A DNA stretch of 15,637 nucleotides from Minisyncoccota bacterium (GTDB lineage: Bacteria; Patescibacteriota; Minisyncoccia; Phycocordibacterales; Phycocordibacteraceae): the NCBI GenBank assembly GCA_022844065.1, contig JALHML010000004.1, positions 1 through 15,637 of the forward strand, given 5' to 3'. Within the stretch, counting starts at the first letter, position 1; each line of letters begins with the position of its first letter. Made by a program: the position numbers and the translations under genes. The notes under the pieces were generated by a model that saw nothing but the letters and a program-made list of their open reading frames with translations, made no database searches and was not told the DNA's origin. Positions 14,911 through 15,637 of the stretch are shown here, one piece after another.

Positions 14911-15489
14911 CTACAGTCCGAGTGTATGGGTGAATCCCGTTGGTCCTGGGGCTACCTGCCACTTCGAGGTATCGAGCTTGATATCTCGCACATCCTTCAA
15001 GTCTTTGTACTTGAGTGCGCCTTTTTCAAGTGCCCGGTCATAGAGGTCGCGCGTAATCTTTACGTCTTGGATACAGTACTCGCGAACCTTTTCGTAGAGG
15101 CCCTCGTTCCACCAACGCACCGACTCAAGACCGTTGCCGCTCTTGCCAACCTTTAAGGTTGCCTCAGCCAAAGACTGAAGACGAAGTCTCCGCCCGAGTA
15201 CCTTCTGTACCTCAACCATAAGGTCTATGGAACGGATCTTGGTTAGGTCGCCAGGGTAGTACTTGTTAAGTAGCGGAATATCAAACGAATCAGAGTTGTA
15301 TCCTATCAACGTGTCTGCCTTCTCGATAATGGGCCAGAGCTTCGGCAGTTCGCTCTGATCATAGGAAGAGTACTCACCAGTTTCAGAGTCATGAATCGCC
15401 ACAACCGCTAAATCAAGACGCGTAACATCTTGGCGCGCCAGAGACGGCAAAATATTTGAGGTCTCGATATCAAACGTTATCTCTCGCAT
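14911..15489 (-). CDS. DEDDy 3'-5' exonuclease-like RNase H-fold protein
   Basis: This 192-aa protein resembles the stand-alone YprB/ribonuclease H-like exonucleases. It has ExoI ITFDIET (D7, E9), ExoII IGYNSDSFDIPLL (N65, D70) and ExoIII REYCIQDVKITRDLYD (Y138, D142). The four acidic ligands for two metal ions and the Tyr of the DEDDy class are therefore in place. RIRSIDL-like and LQSLAEATL segments between motifs II and III are typical. Polarity would be 3'-5' on DNA or RNA by homology; the natural substrate is unknown. The ATG is 3 nt after the hisS-like stop codon, so the two are co-transcribed and probably translationally coupled. Confidence 0.87.
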   Translation of the reverse strand: MREITFDIETSNILPSLARQDVTRLDLAVVAIHDSETGEYSSYDQSELPKLWPIIEKADTLIGYNSDSFDIPLLNKYYPGDLTKIRSIDLMVEVQKVLGRRLRLQSLAEATLKVGKSGNGLESVRWWNEGLYEKVREYCIQDVKITRDLYDRALEKGALKYKDLKDVRDIKLDTSKWQVAPGPTGFTHTLGL

Positions 15490-15492
15490 AAA

Positions 15493-15636
15493 CTACGCAC
15501 CATCAAACCTAACCTTATAGATATGCGCTGGAATCAGATCAGTGCCAATCTCAATCTCCTCGCTCGAAGCAAGTGTTTTAAGCTTCGCTTTCTTTACCTT
15601 TACTTCGTCTTCGCCGATTGCTACGAAGTAGGGAAT
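15493..15636 (-). CDS. hisS: C-terminal end of probable histidyl-tRNA synthetase (runs off right edge)
   Basis: The last 47 codons of a minus-strand gene are visible, beginning IPYFVAIGEDEVKVKKAKLK and ending in a TAG at 15493-15495. The pattern PYxxxIGEDEVKxxKxKLKxL with a following EEI segment is that of the HisRS anticodon-binding domain, where HisS proteins read IIGEDELKNGKVTLKDL or similar. The usual short final strand differs, with an added IPAHIYKVRFDGA tail. Only the end is present, so the catalytic core cannot be checked. The exonuclease-like gene follows after 3 nt. Confidence 0.65.
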   Translation of the reverse strand: MPYFVAIGEDEVKVKKAKLKTLASSEEIEIGTDLIPAHIYKVRFDGA

Positions 15637-15637
15637 G

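Noticed and set aside
1..15637. tRNA, rRNA, riboswitch, integrase or att-site signatures
   Set aside because: I scanned the intergenic regions and saw no cloverleaf, conserved RNA element, or flanking direct repeats around the restriction block. A covariance-model search was not possible here.

Overview
The window looks like the chromosome of a small-genome Patescibacteria/CPR bacterium, most likely of the Parcubacteria type. This is inferred from compact gene packing, a dnaG-rpoD pair, a primary sigma factor with a long Lys/Ala tail, short SppA and DsbA-like envelope proteins, and many lineage-type hypotheticals. I cannot prove the taxonomy from the sequence alone. No rRNA, tRNA, CRISPR array or transposase was seen.

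Layout. A truncated minus-strand gene of unknown function leaves the left edge (1-162). It is followed on the plus strand by DNA primase (dnaG, 284-1987) and the primary sigma factor (rpoD, 2018-3313), ended by a clear hairpin terminator. Next is an AT-richer block that looks acquired: a type III restriction-modification pair (mod 3602-5158, res 5160-7418, one base apart), a 12-bp hairpin, and a small convergent HNH nuclease (7549-7839, minus). The core-like composition resumes with an SppA-type signal peptide peptidase (7993-8874) and a YgjP/DUF45 zinc metallopeptidase (8884-9435). These are followed by a terminator shared with a convergent cold-shock-like protein (9486-9794, minus). Divergent from that gene is a 945-aa UvrD-like helicase fused to a PD-(D/E)XK nuclease (9895-12732). 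A 78-aa orphan follows with its own promoter and terminator (12779-13015).

The right part is all minus strand. Reading right to left it holds the C-terminal end of a probable histidyl-tRNA synthetase (15493-15636), a DEDDy 3'-5' exonuclease-like protein (14911-15489), a 116-aa unknown (14491-14841) with a hairpin terminator, a membrane-anchored DsbA-like protein (13725-14420) and a 224-aa unknown (13044-13718).

Points of interest. The primase zinc-ribbon has lost three of its four metal ligands. The DsbA-like protein has Ser in place of both catalytic Cys. The sigma factor carries a histone-H1-like Lys/Ala tail. Three genes (sppA, uvrD-like, dsbA-like) have a good -10 element exactly 6 nt before the ATG, which predicts leaderless mRNAs, while other genes here have ordinary promoters with Shine-Dalgarno leaders. 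The 224-aa unknown has a His/Tyr/Glu pattern that is faintly ADP-ribosyltransferase-like. No wholly new multi-gene system is evident. The best novelty candidates are these degenerate or altered core proteins and the two orphan conserved-looking proteins.
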